Assembly (NCBI GenBank): GCA_045661345.1
Contig: JAZRFM010000014.1
Location: forward strand, 1-64,000
DNA from: RUG12461 sp045661345
Lineage (GTDB): Bacteria > Bacillota > Clostridia > Lachnospirales > Lachnospiraceae
Direction: 5' to 3'
DNA length: 64,000 nucleotides
The stretch's first letter is position 1. Every line of letters starts with the position of its first letter. This document shows positions 42,955 through 52,427 of the stretch, piece after piece. The notes beneath the pieces were generated by a model. The model was not told where the DNA came from and made no database searches. It saw only the letters and a list, made by a program, of their open reading frames with translations. Made by a program: the position numbers and the translations under genes.

Positions 42955-45645
42955 ATGGAAGAAAAAAAGAAAACCCCACAAAAAAACGCTTCCATTGACG
43001 CCTATCATGAAGCCATGCTGGATCACGGTCTCATGCAGGAGCTGCAGGACCGGTTCTGCGCCTCCAACAGCGTATATGCAGTCTGTTTTTCCAGATCCCA
43101 GGGTGTGATCACCAAAGCATACGGGACCAAGGAAGAGCTGACATTTCTTTACAGCAAGGTTGGCATGGATCAATATATGAGCCTTCTCAACAAGCTGATC
43201 AACTCCTCCATCGAAAACGTAGTGGAGGAGGAGATTGATGAGCCTTTTTTGCGTTGCTGCGGTGTGGCCGTCCGCGTGCAAGGTTCTCTTGCGGCCATCT
43301 GGATCGTGATCGCGGCGATCAAAGAGGTGGAGGGCAGCCTCCTCGCTCTTTCCCGTGACGTTACGATCCCGGAATTCCTGACCACCACCACCGAAAAACA
43401 GTTTTACCGTTCCCTGGAATTTCTGGAGACCATCTCCAAACAGTTTCTGACGGTAAAGCTGGAGGAAGTCGTTGCGCAGGAGGAAAACCGGAAAAGCACG
43501 GCTGCGAAGGAAGAAGTGGAAAAGCAGCTGAAACGCAACGAAGCCGTTACCAACATCGTCCAGATGCTGGAAAGTGAAAACAGCTTCGCCAGGATCGTCA
43601 ACGATATTCTGGAGCAGGCCGTACTGTATCTGGATCTCGGAAGTGCCAGTCTCCTGCGCCTCAGCAGGGACCTGAAAGCCGTCGACATGATCTGCGAGTG
43701 GGTCGGGGAAAAGGGCGTTTCCTATCTGGACAGGATGCAGCAGGTTCCCGTGGAGCGGCTCCCTTTTTTGACGGGGAAGCCCTACATGGTTTCTTCGGAT
43801 TCCAAGAAGCCCGAGAGCTTCGAAAAACTGTTTGCCGAGCATAAGATCAAAGCAGCGGTGAGCCTTCCGGTGGAGGTGAACGGAAAGGCAGGGATGTATC
43901 TGTGCTTTGTCGAAAACCACAAGAACCGCAGCTGGGATGTGAATGATGTCAAGTTTCTGAATGATGTCCGGCAGATCATACAGAGCATCCTGAATAAACG
44001 GATCGCAAAGAACTCCCTCGCAAGCTCCTATGCTTCCCTGGAGGCGATTCTGGAGAATGTGGGCTGCGGGATCTATGTGGAGGATCCGGGGTCAAAGCGG
44101 GAGCTGTTTGTCAACCAGACTTTCCGTACACTGTTTTCCCAGGCGGGGGAGACGGGATCCATCCGCGGCCTGTTTGGCGGACGGGATTTTCGGGCGGAGG
44201 AGGGCTTCGTGGAGTTCTATTCCGACCAGCAGGACCGGTGGTATGATGTCCGGGTCAACCCCATCAAATGGGTGGACGGCAACGCGGTCAACCTTTATAC
44301 GATCTATGACATCACCTCCAAAAAGGTGGCGCAGCAGAAGGTGGAGCGTCAGGCCAACAACGATTTCCTGACGGGACTTTATAACCGCATGAGGTGCGAG
44401 CAGGATCTGGACCGCTATATCAAAGAGGCTTCGGATCTCGGCGGGGAGGGCGCTCTTCTATATATCGACCTGGATGACTTTAAGCACATCAATGACGGCA
44501 TCGGCCATCAGTACGGCGATCTTCTGCTGAAGCTGATCGCCCAGTCCCTGCAGAAGATTCCCGGTGTGGAGAATACCTGCTATCGAATGGGCGGGGATGA
44601 GTTTACCATTATTCTTGCCATGCATCAGTTTTATATGCTGCCGGAGATTCTCTCGGAGATCCGGGAGACCTTTGCGCGTCCCTGGTATCTGAACGGCGAA
44701 GACTATTACTGTACGATGAGTATGGGGATTGTCCGTTTTCCCGGAGAGGGAGATACGGCGCCGGATGTGATCAAGAAAGCGGATATCGCCCTTTACGAGG
44801 CGAAGAAAAACGGCAAGAATCACGTGGTCTATTATGACGACAACGTGGCCATGACCTCCATCAAACGTATCGACATGGAGCGGCATCTCCGGGAAGCGGT
44901 GATGAACGGCTGCAAGGAGTTTGAAGTTTATTTTCAGCCGGTTACGGATATCCGCGGGGGAAAGGATGCCTGTCACGGTGCGGAGGCGCTTGTACGCTGG
45001 AACTCAAAAGAGCTGGGCTTTATTTCTCCGGCGGATTTTGTGCCTCTGGCGGAGTATCTGGGCCTCATCGTCCAGATCGGGGAGTACGTCATGGAGGAGG
45101 CATGCAAGCACTGTAAATACTGGAACGATATGGGACATCCGGAGTACCGGATCAATGTCAACCTTTCCGTGGTGCAGCTCCTGCAGAGCGATATCGCGGA
45201 GAAGATCCGCAGCGTGATCCAGCGGACCAGGATCCGGCCGACGAACCTGACGCTGGAGGTGACGGAGTCCCTTGCCATCAATGATATGAACCGTATGAAG
45301 TCCATTCTGGCGGAGATCAAAAAGGTCGGTGTCTGGATCGCACTGGATGATTTCGGAACCGGGTACTCCTCGCTGAATCATATCCGGGAGCTGCCCATCG
45401 ACATCATCAAGATCGACCGTTGTTTTGTGATTGATATCGCGCGGGACGAATACTCCGAAGTGTTTGTCCGCATGACCACGGAGCTTGCGGAGACCCTTGG
45501 CATTCAGATCTGTGTGGAGGGTGTGGAGGATGACGACCAGCTGGATAAGCTCCGGGGGATGGATGTGCAGTACATTCAGGGCTACTATTTCGGGACGCCG
45601 ATCACGGCGGTGGAGTTTGAAGCAAAGTATCTGGAAGTCGGGTAA
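42955..45645 (+). CDS. GGDEF-EAL protein with N-terminal sensor domains
   Basis: 896 residues, soluble. Residues about 20-160 form a PocR-like or other ligand-binding domain with a CCGVAVRVQGS strand; a coiled coil (165-200) follows. About 205-350 is GAF-like, 355-460 PAS-like with a NIQ-free core, 461-620 GGDEF, and 635-890 EAL. The GGDEF motif is intact (MGGDEFTI at about 544-551), with DLDDFKHINDGIGHQYGD. The EAL domain has EALVRW (about 675) and DDFGTGYSSL (about 798). So it may both make and break cyclic di-GMP, or one half may regulate the other. Start: the ATG at 42955 has no ribosome site. No other in-frame start with a site is near. A promoter abuts the ATG, suggesting leaderless translation. 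Confidence 0.85.
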   Translation: MEEKKKTPQKNASIDAYHEAMLDHGLMQELQDRFCASNSVYAVCFSRSQGVITKAYGTKEELTFLYSKVGMDQYMSLLNKLINSSIENVVEEEIDEPFLRCCGVAVRVQGSLAAIWIVIAAIKEVEGSLLALSRDVTIPEFLTTTTEKQFYRSLEFLETISKQFLTVKLEEVVAQEENRKSTAAKEEVEKQLKRNEAVTNIVQMLESENSFARIVNDILEQAVLYLDLGSASLLRLSRDLKAVDMICEWVGEKGVSYLDRMQQVPVERLPFLTGKPYMVSSDSKKPESFEKLFAEHKIKAAVSLPVEVNGKAGMYLCFVENHKNRSWDVNDVKFLNDVRQIIQSILNKRIAKNSLASSYASLEAILENVGCGIYVEDPGSKRELFVNQTFRTLFSQAGETGSIRGLFGGRDFRAEEGFVEFYSDQQDRWYDVRVNPIKWVDGNAVNLYTIYDITSKKVAQQKVERQANNDFLTGLYNRMRCEQDLDRYIKEASDLGGEGALLYIDLDDFKHINDGIGHQYGDLLLKLIAQSLQKIPGVENTCYRMGGDEFTIILAMHQFYMLPEILSEIRETFARPWYLNGEDYYCTMSMGIVRFPGEGDTAPDVIKKADIALYEAKKNGKNHVVYYDDNVAMTSIKRIDMERHLREAVMNGCKEFEVYFQPVTDIRGGKDACHGAEALVRWNSKELGFISPADFVPLAEYLGLIVQIGEYVMEEACKHCKYWNDMGHPEYRINVNLSVVQLLQSDIAEKIRSVIQRTRIRPTNLTLEVTESLAINDMNRMKSILAEIKKVGVWIALDDFGTGYSSLNHIRELPIDIIKIDRCFVIDIARDEYSEVFVRMTTELAETLGIQICVEGVEDDDQLDKLRGMDVQYIQGYYFGTPITAVEFEAKYLEVG

Positions 45646-45663
45646 AGACCGGGAAAAGGAAAC

Positions 45664-47007
45664 ATGACCGAAGAAAAAACGAAAAAAACGAAAATCGACA
45701 GGAGGGAGCTCCGTAAAAAACGCTGGGAAGAGGGTGTGCGTTCTCTGAAATGGGAGAGGCTGGATAATACCGCCAATCTTTTCCCGGTGATTTCCGGAGA
45801 AGAGCTGACCAGTGTCTATCGCGTCTGCACGACGCTGACGGAGCAGGTTGATCCCAAAAAACTGCAGCAGGCGCTGGACATGGTGCTGCCGAAATTTGAC
45901 GGATTCAATGTCAGACTCCGGCAGGGGCTGTTCTGGTATTATTTTGAGGAAAACGGCAAGCCGGCTCCCAGGGTCTACAAGGAAAACCATTATCCCTGCC
46001 GTTACATTCATGACAACCGCAACAACAGCTATCTGTTCCGGGTATCCTATTACGAGCGGCGCATCAATGTGGAGGTGTTCCATGCCCTGACAGACGGCAT
46101 GGGGGGAATGAACTTCCTGCGGGAGCTGACCTATCAGTATCTGCGTCTGGCGCATCCCGAGCTCAGGGAACGCTACGGGGACGAGCTGGCCAGTGATACG
46201 TCCTTAAACCGGGAGGACAGCTTCCTGAGAAACTACACTAAAAAGAAAAAGGGCACGGCGTACGGCGTGGTATACGCAGCCCGGATCCGTGCGGAACGTC
46301 TGAAAAAGGGACAGCTTGGGATCATGCATGTGCATTTTAAGCTTTCACAGCTGAAGGAGCTTGCCCATAAGCTTTCGGTCAGCCTGAATGACCTTCTGGT
46401 TGCAGACATGGCCTACAGCATTTTCCAGGAACAGGTGAAGCGGCGCCGCCGCAGAGCGCCCATCCGGATTAACGTGCCGGTCAATCTGCGGCCGTATTTC
46501 GAGTCCGTGACCACGAAGAACTTTTTTGTGATGGTTTCCGCAGAGTTTCGTCCCACCAAGGAAGACTACACCTTCGAAGAGGTGCTGGCAATCGTCCATG
46601 AGGACCTGAAAAAGAAGATCACAAAGGAAAATCTGGAGGTCACCCTTTCCTACAATGTCAGTAAAGCGAAAAACTGGATCGCAAAGGTGGTGCCCCTTTT
46701 CTTCAAAAATCAGGGAATGCTCTGGGCATACCGGTTCATCGCCCGCTCCAATACCTCCACCGTGACAAATGTAGGCTCGATCAGGGTTGCGGAGGGATAC
46801 CGTCCCTATGTGGAGATGGTTCACGGGATTCTGTCGGTTTCCATGGGACAGTACTTAAAGGGCACCATCTGCTCATACGGCGACACCCTGGCATATACGT
46901 TTGCATCGTTATTCAGGGACACCCAGGTGGAACGACGCTTTATCAAGACCATGACGGATTACGGGCTGACCGTCTCCATCACCACCAACGGCGTGTATTA
47001 TAAGTGA
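45664..47007 (+). CDS. Condensation / alcohol acetyltransferase-like protein
   Basis: 447 residues. The HxxxDG motif of the chloramphenicol-acetyltransferase/condensation fold is FHALTDGMGG (about 139-148), with a RVSYYERRINVEV strand before it and an SLNDLLVADMAYSIF and RINVPVNLRPYF block later, as in alcohol O-acetyltransferase-like proteins. The N-terminal 30 residues are basic. It is expected to move an acyl group from a thioester to an alcohol or amine, but donor and acceptor are unknown. It is paired with a DUF6320-type gene 62 bp downstream, a pairing that I recall as frequent in Lachnospiraceae. AAAGGA precedes the ATG. Confidence 0.7.
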   Translation: MTEEKTKKTKIDRRELRKKRWEEGVRSLKWERLDNTANLFPVISGEELTSVYRVCTTLTEQVDPKKLQQALDMVLPKFDGFNVRLRQGLFWYYFEENGKPAPRVYKENHYPCRYIHDNRNNSYLFRVSYYERRINVEVFHALTDGMGGMNFLRELTYQYLRLAHPELRERYGDELASDTSLNREDSFLRNYTKKKKGTAYGVVYAARIRAERLKKGQLGIMHVHFKLSQLKELAHKLSVSLNDLLVADMAYSIFQEQVKRRRRRAPIRINVPVNLRPYFESVTTKNFFVMVSAEFRPTKEDYTFEEVLAIVHEDLKKKITKENLEVTLSYNVSKAKNWIAKVVPLFFKNQGMLWAYRFIARSNTSTVTNVGSIRVAEGYRPYVEMVHGILSVSMGQYLKGTICSYGDTLAYTFASLFRDTQVERRFIKTMTDYGLTVSITTNGVYYK

Positions 47008-47069
47008 CGGGATTGCGCCCTTTCCGGCGGCACCCGGAAGGATGAAAACAGAAAGACGAGGAAAAGTGT

Positions 47070-47741
47070 ATGAGTTTCTGCAAACATTGCGGCATTGAAA
47101 TCAAAGATGATACCGAGGTCTGCCCTCTTTGCGGATTTGCGCTGGAGCATCCCCATGACGAGACGAACAGATATCCGGATATCGTCAGGATCACGAAAAA
47201 GATCAGTATCGCGGCACGGATCTATGTGACGCTGGCGATTATGACCGTACTGATCTGCATCGGCGCCAATTACTACGATTACGAGATCACTCAGCGGTTA
47301 TGGTGTCTGGTGGTGGCCGGCGCTCTGGTACTGGTCTATATCATCCTGAAGGTGGTCGTGGAAAATGAGTACGGATACCATATCAAGACCTTTACCGTGG
47401 TGTTTTCCGGCTTCCTTTACCTGCTGATGGTGGACGCGGTGTACGGGTTTCCGCGGTGGTCTTTGAACTTTGCCTATCCCATCATGATCCTGGCGATTGA
47501 TGTGGTGGCGCTGGTACTGATGATCGTGAATTTCCGGAACTGGCAGAGCTATATTCCCTGGCAGCTCTTCATGCTTTCCCTGGCAGTGATCGGCGCGGTT
47601 CTTGCCCATTTCGGGATCATCAGCAGACCCCGGCTGATCTGGGTCACCCTCGGCATTACAGCCTTCTTCTTCATCGCTACCGTGATCATCGGCGGCGGAC
47701 GCGCGATCTCGGAGCTGAAACGGAGATTCCACCTGCTTTGA
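47070..47741 (+). CDS. DUF6320-type membrane protein with zinc ribbon
   Basis: 223 residues. N-terminal zinc ribbon with two Cys-x2-Cys knuckles (FCKHCGIEI and VCPLCGFAL, residues 3-26) followed by about six membrane helices from residue 46 to 210. The DIVRITKKISIAARIYVTL segment after the ribbon is typical of the group. GAGGAAAA lies before the ATG. It probably works with the acyltransferase-like protein upstream, perhaps as a membrane partner that presents a lipid acceptor, but this is inference from pairing. Confidence 0.7.
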   Translation: MSFCKHCGIEIKDDTEVCPLCGFALEHPHDETNRYPDIVRITKKISIAARIYVTLAIMTVLICIGANYYDYEITQRLWCLVVAGALVLVYIILKVVVENEYGYHIKTFTVVFSGFLYLLMVDAVYGFPRWSLNFAYPIMILAIDVVALVLMIVNFRNWQSYIPWQLFMLSLAVIGAVLAHFGIISRPRLIWVTLGITAFFFIATVIIGGGRAISELKRRFHLL

Positions 47742-47764
47742 TGGATCACAGCCGGGTGAATACC

Positions 47765-47781
47765 CCGTCCTTTCGGGACGG
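47765..47781 (+). terminator. Hairpin after the DUF6320-type gene
   Basis: CCGTCC / GGACGG with a 5-base loop, 24 bp after the stop codon. There is no T-run. Confidence 0.3.
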
Positions 47782-47832
47782 ATCTGCATCATATATCTTG
47801 TAATACCCCATTCCCCAGACACCAGATTTAGG

Positions 47833-47861
47833 TTGACGGTGACTGGGGTGTTGTTTATACT
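47833..47861 (+). promoter_or_regulatory. Promoter of the dockerin-protein gene
   Basis: TTGACG (47833-47838) and TATACT (47856-47861) with a 17-bp spacer. Transcription is expected at about 47868, next to the GTG at 47869. Confidence 0.7.
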
Positions 47862-47868
47862 TGAATAT

Positions 47869-50385
47869 GTGAAAGTAGGTATTTTCGGGAAAAATAAGTG
47901 GATACAGGCAATGATTCTGGCAGCAGCGGTGACCGGCTTATCTCTTTCACCGGGGATGAGGGACACGGTTTATGCAGACACGGTCAGAACCGGCGTGGTG
48001 AATACCCAGACCGGGGGCGGTGCTGTTTTTATCCGTTCGGAAGCCTCCACGACAGCGGAGGTCGAGACTTCCCTCACCCACGGGACCACAGTGACCGTCC
48101 GTGAGGAAGGGATCGGGACAGACGGCTGTACATGGTACCGGGTCACCTATACCGACGGAGACACGACGTATTCCGGATGGGTGAGAGGAGACCTGCTGCG
48201 GGTCGGAGAGGCACAGGAGGCCGGGGCCGGAAATGACGGTTCGGACTCTGCTGCTGAAAGCGGGGGAGACGCCGGCGACGGATCGGAGGAACCGGCGGAA
48301 GAGACAGCTCCTTCGGAAGAGCCGGATACGACGGAGGAGGAAGTGCCCTCTGCCGGCACGGGGGGAGCGGAACTCCCCGAGGAGACAGGCTCATCTGCGG
48401 AGACGAGCGGTACCGTGACGGGAGATGTTGTGAATGTCCGCAGCGGCGCCGGCACGGATACAGGGAGAGTCACGCAGATCACGATGGGGACTTCCGTGAC
48501 CATCACCGGTCAGGAGACCGGATCGGACGGCAGTATCTGGTATGCGGTGACATTCTCCAAAAACGGGCAGACCTACAGCGGCTATATGCACAGCTCCTAC
48601 GTGGCGGTTTCGTCCCCCGTGGCGGCGGACGATCCGGAAGCCGTCGCGGAGATGGAATCGGCGGGTTTCCCGCACTCCTATGCGGTATACCTTGCCACCA
48701 TGCACCGGAAATATCCGGAATGGCAGTTTGTACCGGTGAATACCGGTTTGGACTGGGAGCAGGTGATTGCGGGGGAGAGCGTGCCGGGGCGTAATCTGGT
48801 ACCGGTCAGCTTTTCCGATGCCACCAAATCGACGGATCCCACCGTCTATGATTGGGCTACCAATACCTGGGCTTTGCTGGACGGAAACTGGGTGGCGGCA
48901 AACAGCCGTTATATCGCCTATGTGATGGATCCCAGGAATTATCTCTCCGATACGCATGTGTTCCAGTTTGAGACACTGGACTATCAACCCTATCAGACGG
49001 CGGATGGGGTGAGATCCGTCCTTTCCAATACCTTCATGGCCCAGCCGGTGACGGATACGGACGGGACGACGCTGGATTATGCGCAGACCTTTGCCTCCAT
49101 CGGGTCCCAGCTTTCCGTCAGCCCCTATCATCTGGCGGCGCGTGTCCGGCAGGAGCAGGGGACCGCAGGCACGAGTCCCATGATCTCCGGTACCAGTGAA
49201 GGGTTTGAAGGGTTTTTCAATTATTTCAACATCAATGCCTATCAGACATCCACGGGGACCATCCTGTCCAACGGTCTGAGCTACGCCCAGAGAGCCGGAT
49301 GGAACACCCGTTACCGGTCGCTTTTCGGCGGCTCCGAGATCCTGGCCAACCGCTACGTTGCAGCCGGACAGAATACGTTGTACTTTGAAAAATTCAATGT
49401 CGTGGACCGTTCCCGGCTTTATACGCACCAGTATATGACAAACCTCCTGGCAGCCCAGAATGAGGGTGTTCAGATGAAGAGAGCCTATTCCGATCTTCAT
49501 CAGGCCTATGTCTTCCGGATTCCCGTGTATCAGAACATGCCGGAGGAGCCCTGCGGCTTCACGGATACCGGAAATCAGAACAACTGGCTTTCCGGTCTCG
49601 GGATCAACGGATATGCGCTGACCCCCGCGTTTTCACCGGGCGTGACGGAGTACAGCCTGTATGTGGGACAGGGTGTGTCAGACATTACCATAACCGCTTC
49701 TTCCATCGCGCAAACCTCCGGGATCAGCGGTGCCGGGTCCTATCCCCTGAGCTACGGGAATAACGAGATCACGGTTACCTGTACCTCCCAGGACCAAAAC
49801 CCCAGAGACTATCACCTGCTGGTGGTGCGGTCTGTACCGGAAGCCATCGTGGTACCGACGCCGGAGACGCCGGGAGAGGGCAGCGAGAGCGGTCAGGACA
49901 GTGAGACCGGTCAGGGCAGCGAGAGCGGTGAGACCGCGCAAGGCGGAGAGACCGGTCAGAGCAGCGAGAGCGGTGAAACCGCGCAAGGCGGAGAGACCGG
50001 TCAGAACAGTGAGAGCAGTGAGAGCGCAGAGGGCAGCGAGAGCGGTCAGGACAGTGAGAACGGTCAGAGCGAAGAAAGCCCGGAGACCGGCGAGAGTCCC
50101 CAAAGCAGTGAGAGCAGTGAGACCGCGGAGGACGGCGTGGCTGCACCAACCGGCGAGAGCCCCCAGAGCAACACCGGCGCACCTCTCATGCCGGGTGATC
50201 TCAACGGAGACGGCCGGATCAGCAATCTGGATCTGGTATGGCTGCAGAAACGGATCCTCGGCCTGGTTACGCTTTCCGAAAGAGCGGAACAGGCAGCGGA
50301 TATCAACCATGACGGTGTAGTGAATAATGTGGACCTGATCTATTTAAAGAAGCACATCCTCGGGATCCAGAGGATCGTGCAATAG
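47869..50385 (+). CDS. Secreted SH3b / glucosaminidase protein with C-terminal type I dockerin
   Basis: 838 residues from the GTG at 47869, chosen because an upstream frame runs back through the promoter. Signal peptide about 1-36 (KNKWIQAMILAAAVTGL). Two SH3b domains (about 45-110 and 181-247) are joined by an acidic linker; these usually bind cell wall. Residues about 265-560 form a glucosaminidase-like domain (PYHLAARVRQEQGTAG, with the probable catalytic Glu near 429, and FFNYFNINAYQTSTG). A cadherin-like sandwich (about 571-655, ALTPAFSPGVTEYSLYVG), a Ser/Glu/Gly-rich linker with ETGQ/SESG units, and a type I dockerin (about 775-838: GDLNGDGRISNLDLVWLQ and ADINHDGVVNNVDLIYLK) follow. It is probably a wall hydrolase that docks onto a cohesin. 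The next gene encodes a cohesin-like protein. Confidence 0.85.
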   Translation: MKVGIFGKNKWIQAMILAAAVTGLSLSPGMRDTVYADTVRTGVVNTQTGGGAVFIRSEASTTAEVETSLTHGTTVTVREEGIGTDGCTWYRVTYTDGDTTYSGWVRGDLLRVGEAQEAGAGNDGSDSAAESGGDAGDGSEEPAEETAPSEEPDTTEEEVPSAGTGGAELPEETGSSAETSGTVTGDVVNVRSGAGTDTGRVTQITMGTSVTITGQETGSDGSIWYAVTFSKNGQTYSGYMHSSYVAVSSPVAADDPEAVAEMESAGFPHSYAVYLATMHRKYPEWQFVPVNTGLDWEQVIAGESVPGRNLVPVSFSDATKSTDPTVYDWATNTWALLDGNWVAANSRYIAYVMDPRNYLSDTHVFQFETLDYQPYQTADGVRSVLSNTFMAQPVTDTDGTTLDYAQTFASIGSQLSVSPYHLAARVRQEQGTAGTSPMISGTSEGFEGFFNYFNINAYQTSTGTILSNGLSYAQRAGWNTRYRSLFGGSEILANRYVAAGQNTLYFEKFNVVDRSRLYTHQYMTNLLAAQNEGVQMKRAYSDLHQAYVFRIPVYQNMPEEPCGFTDTGNQNNWLSGLGINGYALTPAFSPGVTEYSLYVGQGVSDITITASSIAQTSGISGAGSYPLSYGNNEITVTCTSQDQNPRDYHLLVVRSVPEAIVVPTPETPGEGSESGQDSETGQGSESGETAQGGETGQSSESGETAQGGETGQNSESSESAEGSESGQDSENGQSEESPETGESPQSSESSETAEDGVAAPTGESPQSNTGAPLMPGDLNGDGRISNLDLVWLQKRILGLVTLSERAEQAADINHDGVVNNVDLIYLKKHILGIQRIVQ

Positions 50386-50420
50386 CAGGTGTTTACGGAT
50401 AAGAGGGCGGAGGAAAAAGC

Positions 50421-52412
50421 ATGAAGAAGATCGGAAAAATTTTGACCGGCATGATACTGTGCGCAGTCATGATATTTGGAAATGCATGGTCGGTTGCCGC
50501 GGCGGACGGCGTTCTGGAGCTGTCCGTTTCAAGCGAGACCATTACGCAGGGAGAGAGCCTGACGGTAACCGTGTCTGCGAAGACCTCCGACGGAAAGGAA
50601 GCGGTTTCCGTCATGCGTGTCACCTATGATGCCTCCGTCTTTTCCTTTGTCGGCTGTTCCGAAACCTGCGGTGCGGGAAGCGGGCTGGTGAGTGTGACGA
50701 CCAACCAGGCCTCCATCACGCTGAGGGCTATCGGCACCGGAGAAAGTGAAATTGCAGTGACGGGCGAGGACGGGGTTGCTTATGAGTCCGCCGAGGAATT
50801 GACGAAGATGACCGGTGCGAAGAAAACGGTCACGGTCAATGCCCCCGCCACCAGAGCCGCCGGTACGGATCTTTCTTCTCTCGCGGTTTCCGAAGGCACG
50901 CTGACGCCTGCCTTTACACCGGCCACCAGAGAATACACCACGGTGGTGCCTTATGAGACCACCAGCATCGCAGTGAACGCAAAGCCGGCAGAAAGCAGTG
51001 CGACGGTACAGTCCCTGTCCGGCAACAGTCAGCTTTCCGTCGGTGACAACCCGGTTACCGTGACCGTGCGTGCAGACAGCGGCGCCACGGAGACCTATAC
51101 CATTCATGTTGTACGCGCCGAGGAAGGACAGAGCGTGCAGGAGGCACAGAGCATCGCGACGGCGGCTCTGTCCGGTCAGGAAGGAGCGGAGGGAACGGCT
51201 GCTTCCCAGCAGGTTTCCGAGAATCCGGAAGAAGTCATACTGGACGGCGTGCTCTACAGGATTGCGGATACGTTCCCCCCTGCATTTGAGGAGCCTGACT
51301 TCGTATCGGACACCCTTTCCTATCAGGGCGGGAGCTTTCCAGCGATGCGATTTGAGAAAAACAGTGACATCTATCTGGTGTCTCTGCGGACAGAGGACGG
51401 AGCGGAAGAAATCTATGTATACAACCGGATTACCGGTCAGTTTTCTCCCTATGTGAAGCTGCAGAACGGTGACAGGTATATCATCGTTCTGGCACCGCCC
51501 GCAGCAGCTGAGCTTCCCGCCGGCTATGTGGGTCTGACGCTGGATCTGAACGGACAGGGCGGAGTAACGGCGTTTCAGAAGCTTTCGGACGGGACGGACG
51601 GCGCTAAGCCGGAGCCTGCCCTGTCCGAGGAAGAGGATTTTGATCCCTCTGCGGTGGGGATGCTGTTTGAGGAGCTTTTCGGGACGACAGAGGTGTATGC
51701 TGCGGATATGTCGGATTTTTACCTGATGTATGCGGTCAACAATGACGGGAAAGAGGACTGGTATCAATATGATCTCGGAGAAGAGACCTATCAGCGGTAT
51801 TCCGGCGTCACGGAGGAGCTGGTCCTTGCCGAGGCACCGCAGAATCCTGCTGCCTCCGGCAATGGCGGGGCAGAGCTGCAGGCGCTGAAGGAGGAGTTTA
51901 CACAGTTCAGGAAGCTGACACGCATGATTCTGATCGGGATCGGAGCCGGATTCCTGGTGCTGCTGATCCTGCTTATTGTCTTCGGCGTACAGCTGAAAAA
52001 AGCAAGAGAAGGGGTCGGCGTGTCCCCGGAGGAGGACGAGGAAGATAAGAGCCTGTGGGAAGAACTGGCAGATCCCGAGGAGACGGAAGAGGACCCCATA
52101 GCCCCTGTCGAAGAGGATCTCTACGAGGAGCCTGCGGAAGAAGACTTAGCCGTGGAACAGGAGGAGGAAGCTTTCGCGGACGAACCGGAGGAGCCGGCGG
52201 AGGAAGCTTTCGCGGACGAATCGGAGGAGCCGGCAGAGGGAGCTTTTGCAGACGAACCGGAGGAGCCTGCGGAAGAGGAGCTGCCGGAGGAGAAGCATGA
52301 GAAACCGAAGAAACGCGCCAGAAAGCCGAAGAAGGGGGAAGCGGGATCCCAGGCAGACGGCGATCAGGATAAGGATGAAGATCTGACCGTTTTGGATCTG
52401 AATGATCTTTGA
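50421..52412 (+). CDS. Membrane-anchored protein with cohesin-like and cadherin-like domains
   Basis: 663 residues. Signal peptide 1-27. Residues about 28-140 look like a cohesin fold: LELSVSSETITQGESLTVTVSA, MRVTYDASVFSFVG and ITLRAIGTGESEIAV. Residues about 150-232 are a cadherin-like sandwich (LTPAFTPATREYTTVV, YTIHVVRA), the same family as in the dockerin protein. A region of unknown fold (235-480), one membrane helix (about 500-524) and a long acidic cytoplasmic tail (525-663) follow, the tail with repeats of EEAFADEPEEPAE. GGAGG precedes the ATG, 35 bp after the dockerin gene. It could anchor the dockerin protein at the membrane, while the tail signals or binds inside. The cohesin call is from pattern, not a search. 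Confidence 0.7.
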   Translation: MKKIGKILTGMILCAVMIFGNAWSVAAADGVLELSVSSETITQGESLTVTVSAKTSDGKEAVSVMRVTYDASVFSFVGCSETCGAGSGLVSVTTNQASITLRAIGTGESEIAVTGEDGVAYESAEELTKMTGAKKTVTVNAPATRAAGTDLSSLAVSEGTLTPAFTPATREYTTVVPYETTSIAVNAKPAESSATVQSLSGNSQLSVGDNPVTVTVRADSGATETYTIHVVRAEEGQSVQEAQSIATAALSGQEGAEGTAASQQVSENPEEVILDGVLYRIADTFPPAFEEPDFVSDTLSYQGGSFPAMRFEKNSDIYLVSLRTEDGAEEIYVYNRITGQFSPYVKLQNGDRYIIVLAPPAAAELPAGYVGLTLDLNGQGGVTAFQKLSDGTDGAKPEPALSEEEDFDPSAVGMLFEELFGTTEVYAADMSDFYLMYAVNNDGKEDWYQYDLGEETYQRYSGVTEELVLAEAPQNPAASGNGGAELQALKEEFTQFRKLTRMILIGIGAGFLVLLILLIVFGVQLKKAREGVGVSPEEDEEDKSLWEELADPEETEEDPIAPVEEDLYEEPAEEDLAVEQEEEAFADEPEEPAEEAFADESEEPAEGAFADEPEEPAEEELPEEKHEKPKKRARKPKKGEAGSQADGDQDKDEDLTVLDLNDL

Positions 52413-52427
52413 TCCGCGGAGGATACC

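Noticed and set aside
47752..47766. CGGGTGAATA-CCCG motif shared with 60469-60483
   Set aside because: Two copies follow stop codons, but the match is short and a third place (57570) is only vaguely alike. It could be chance.
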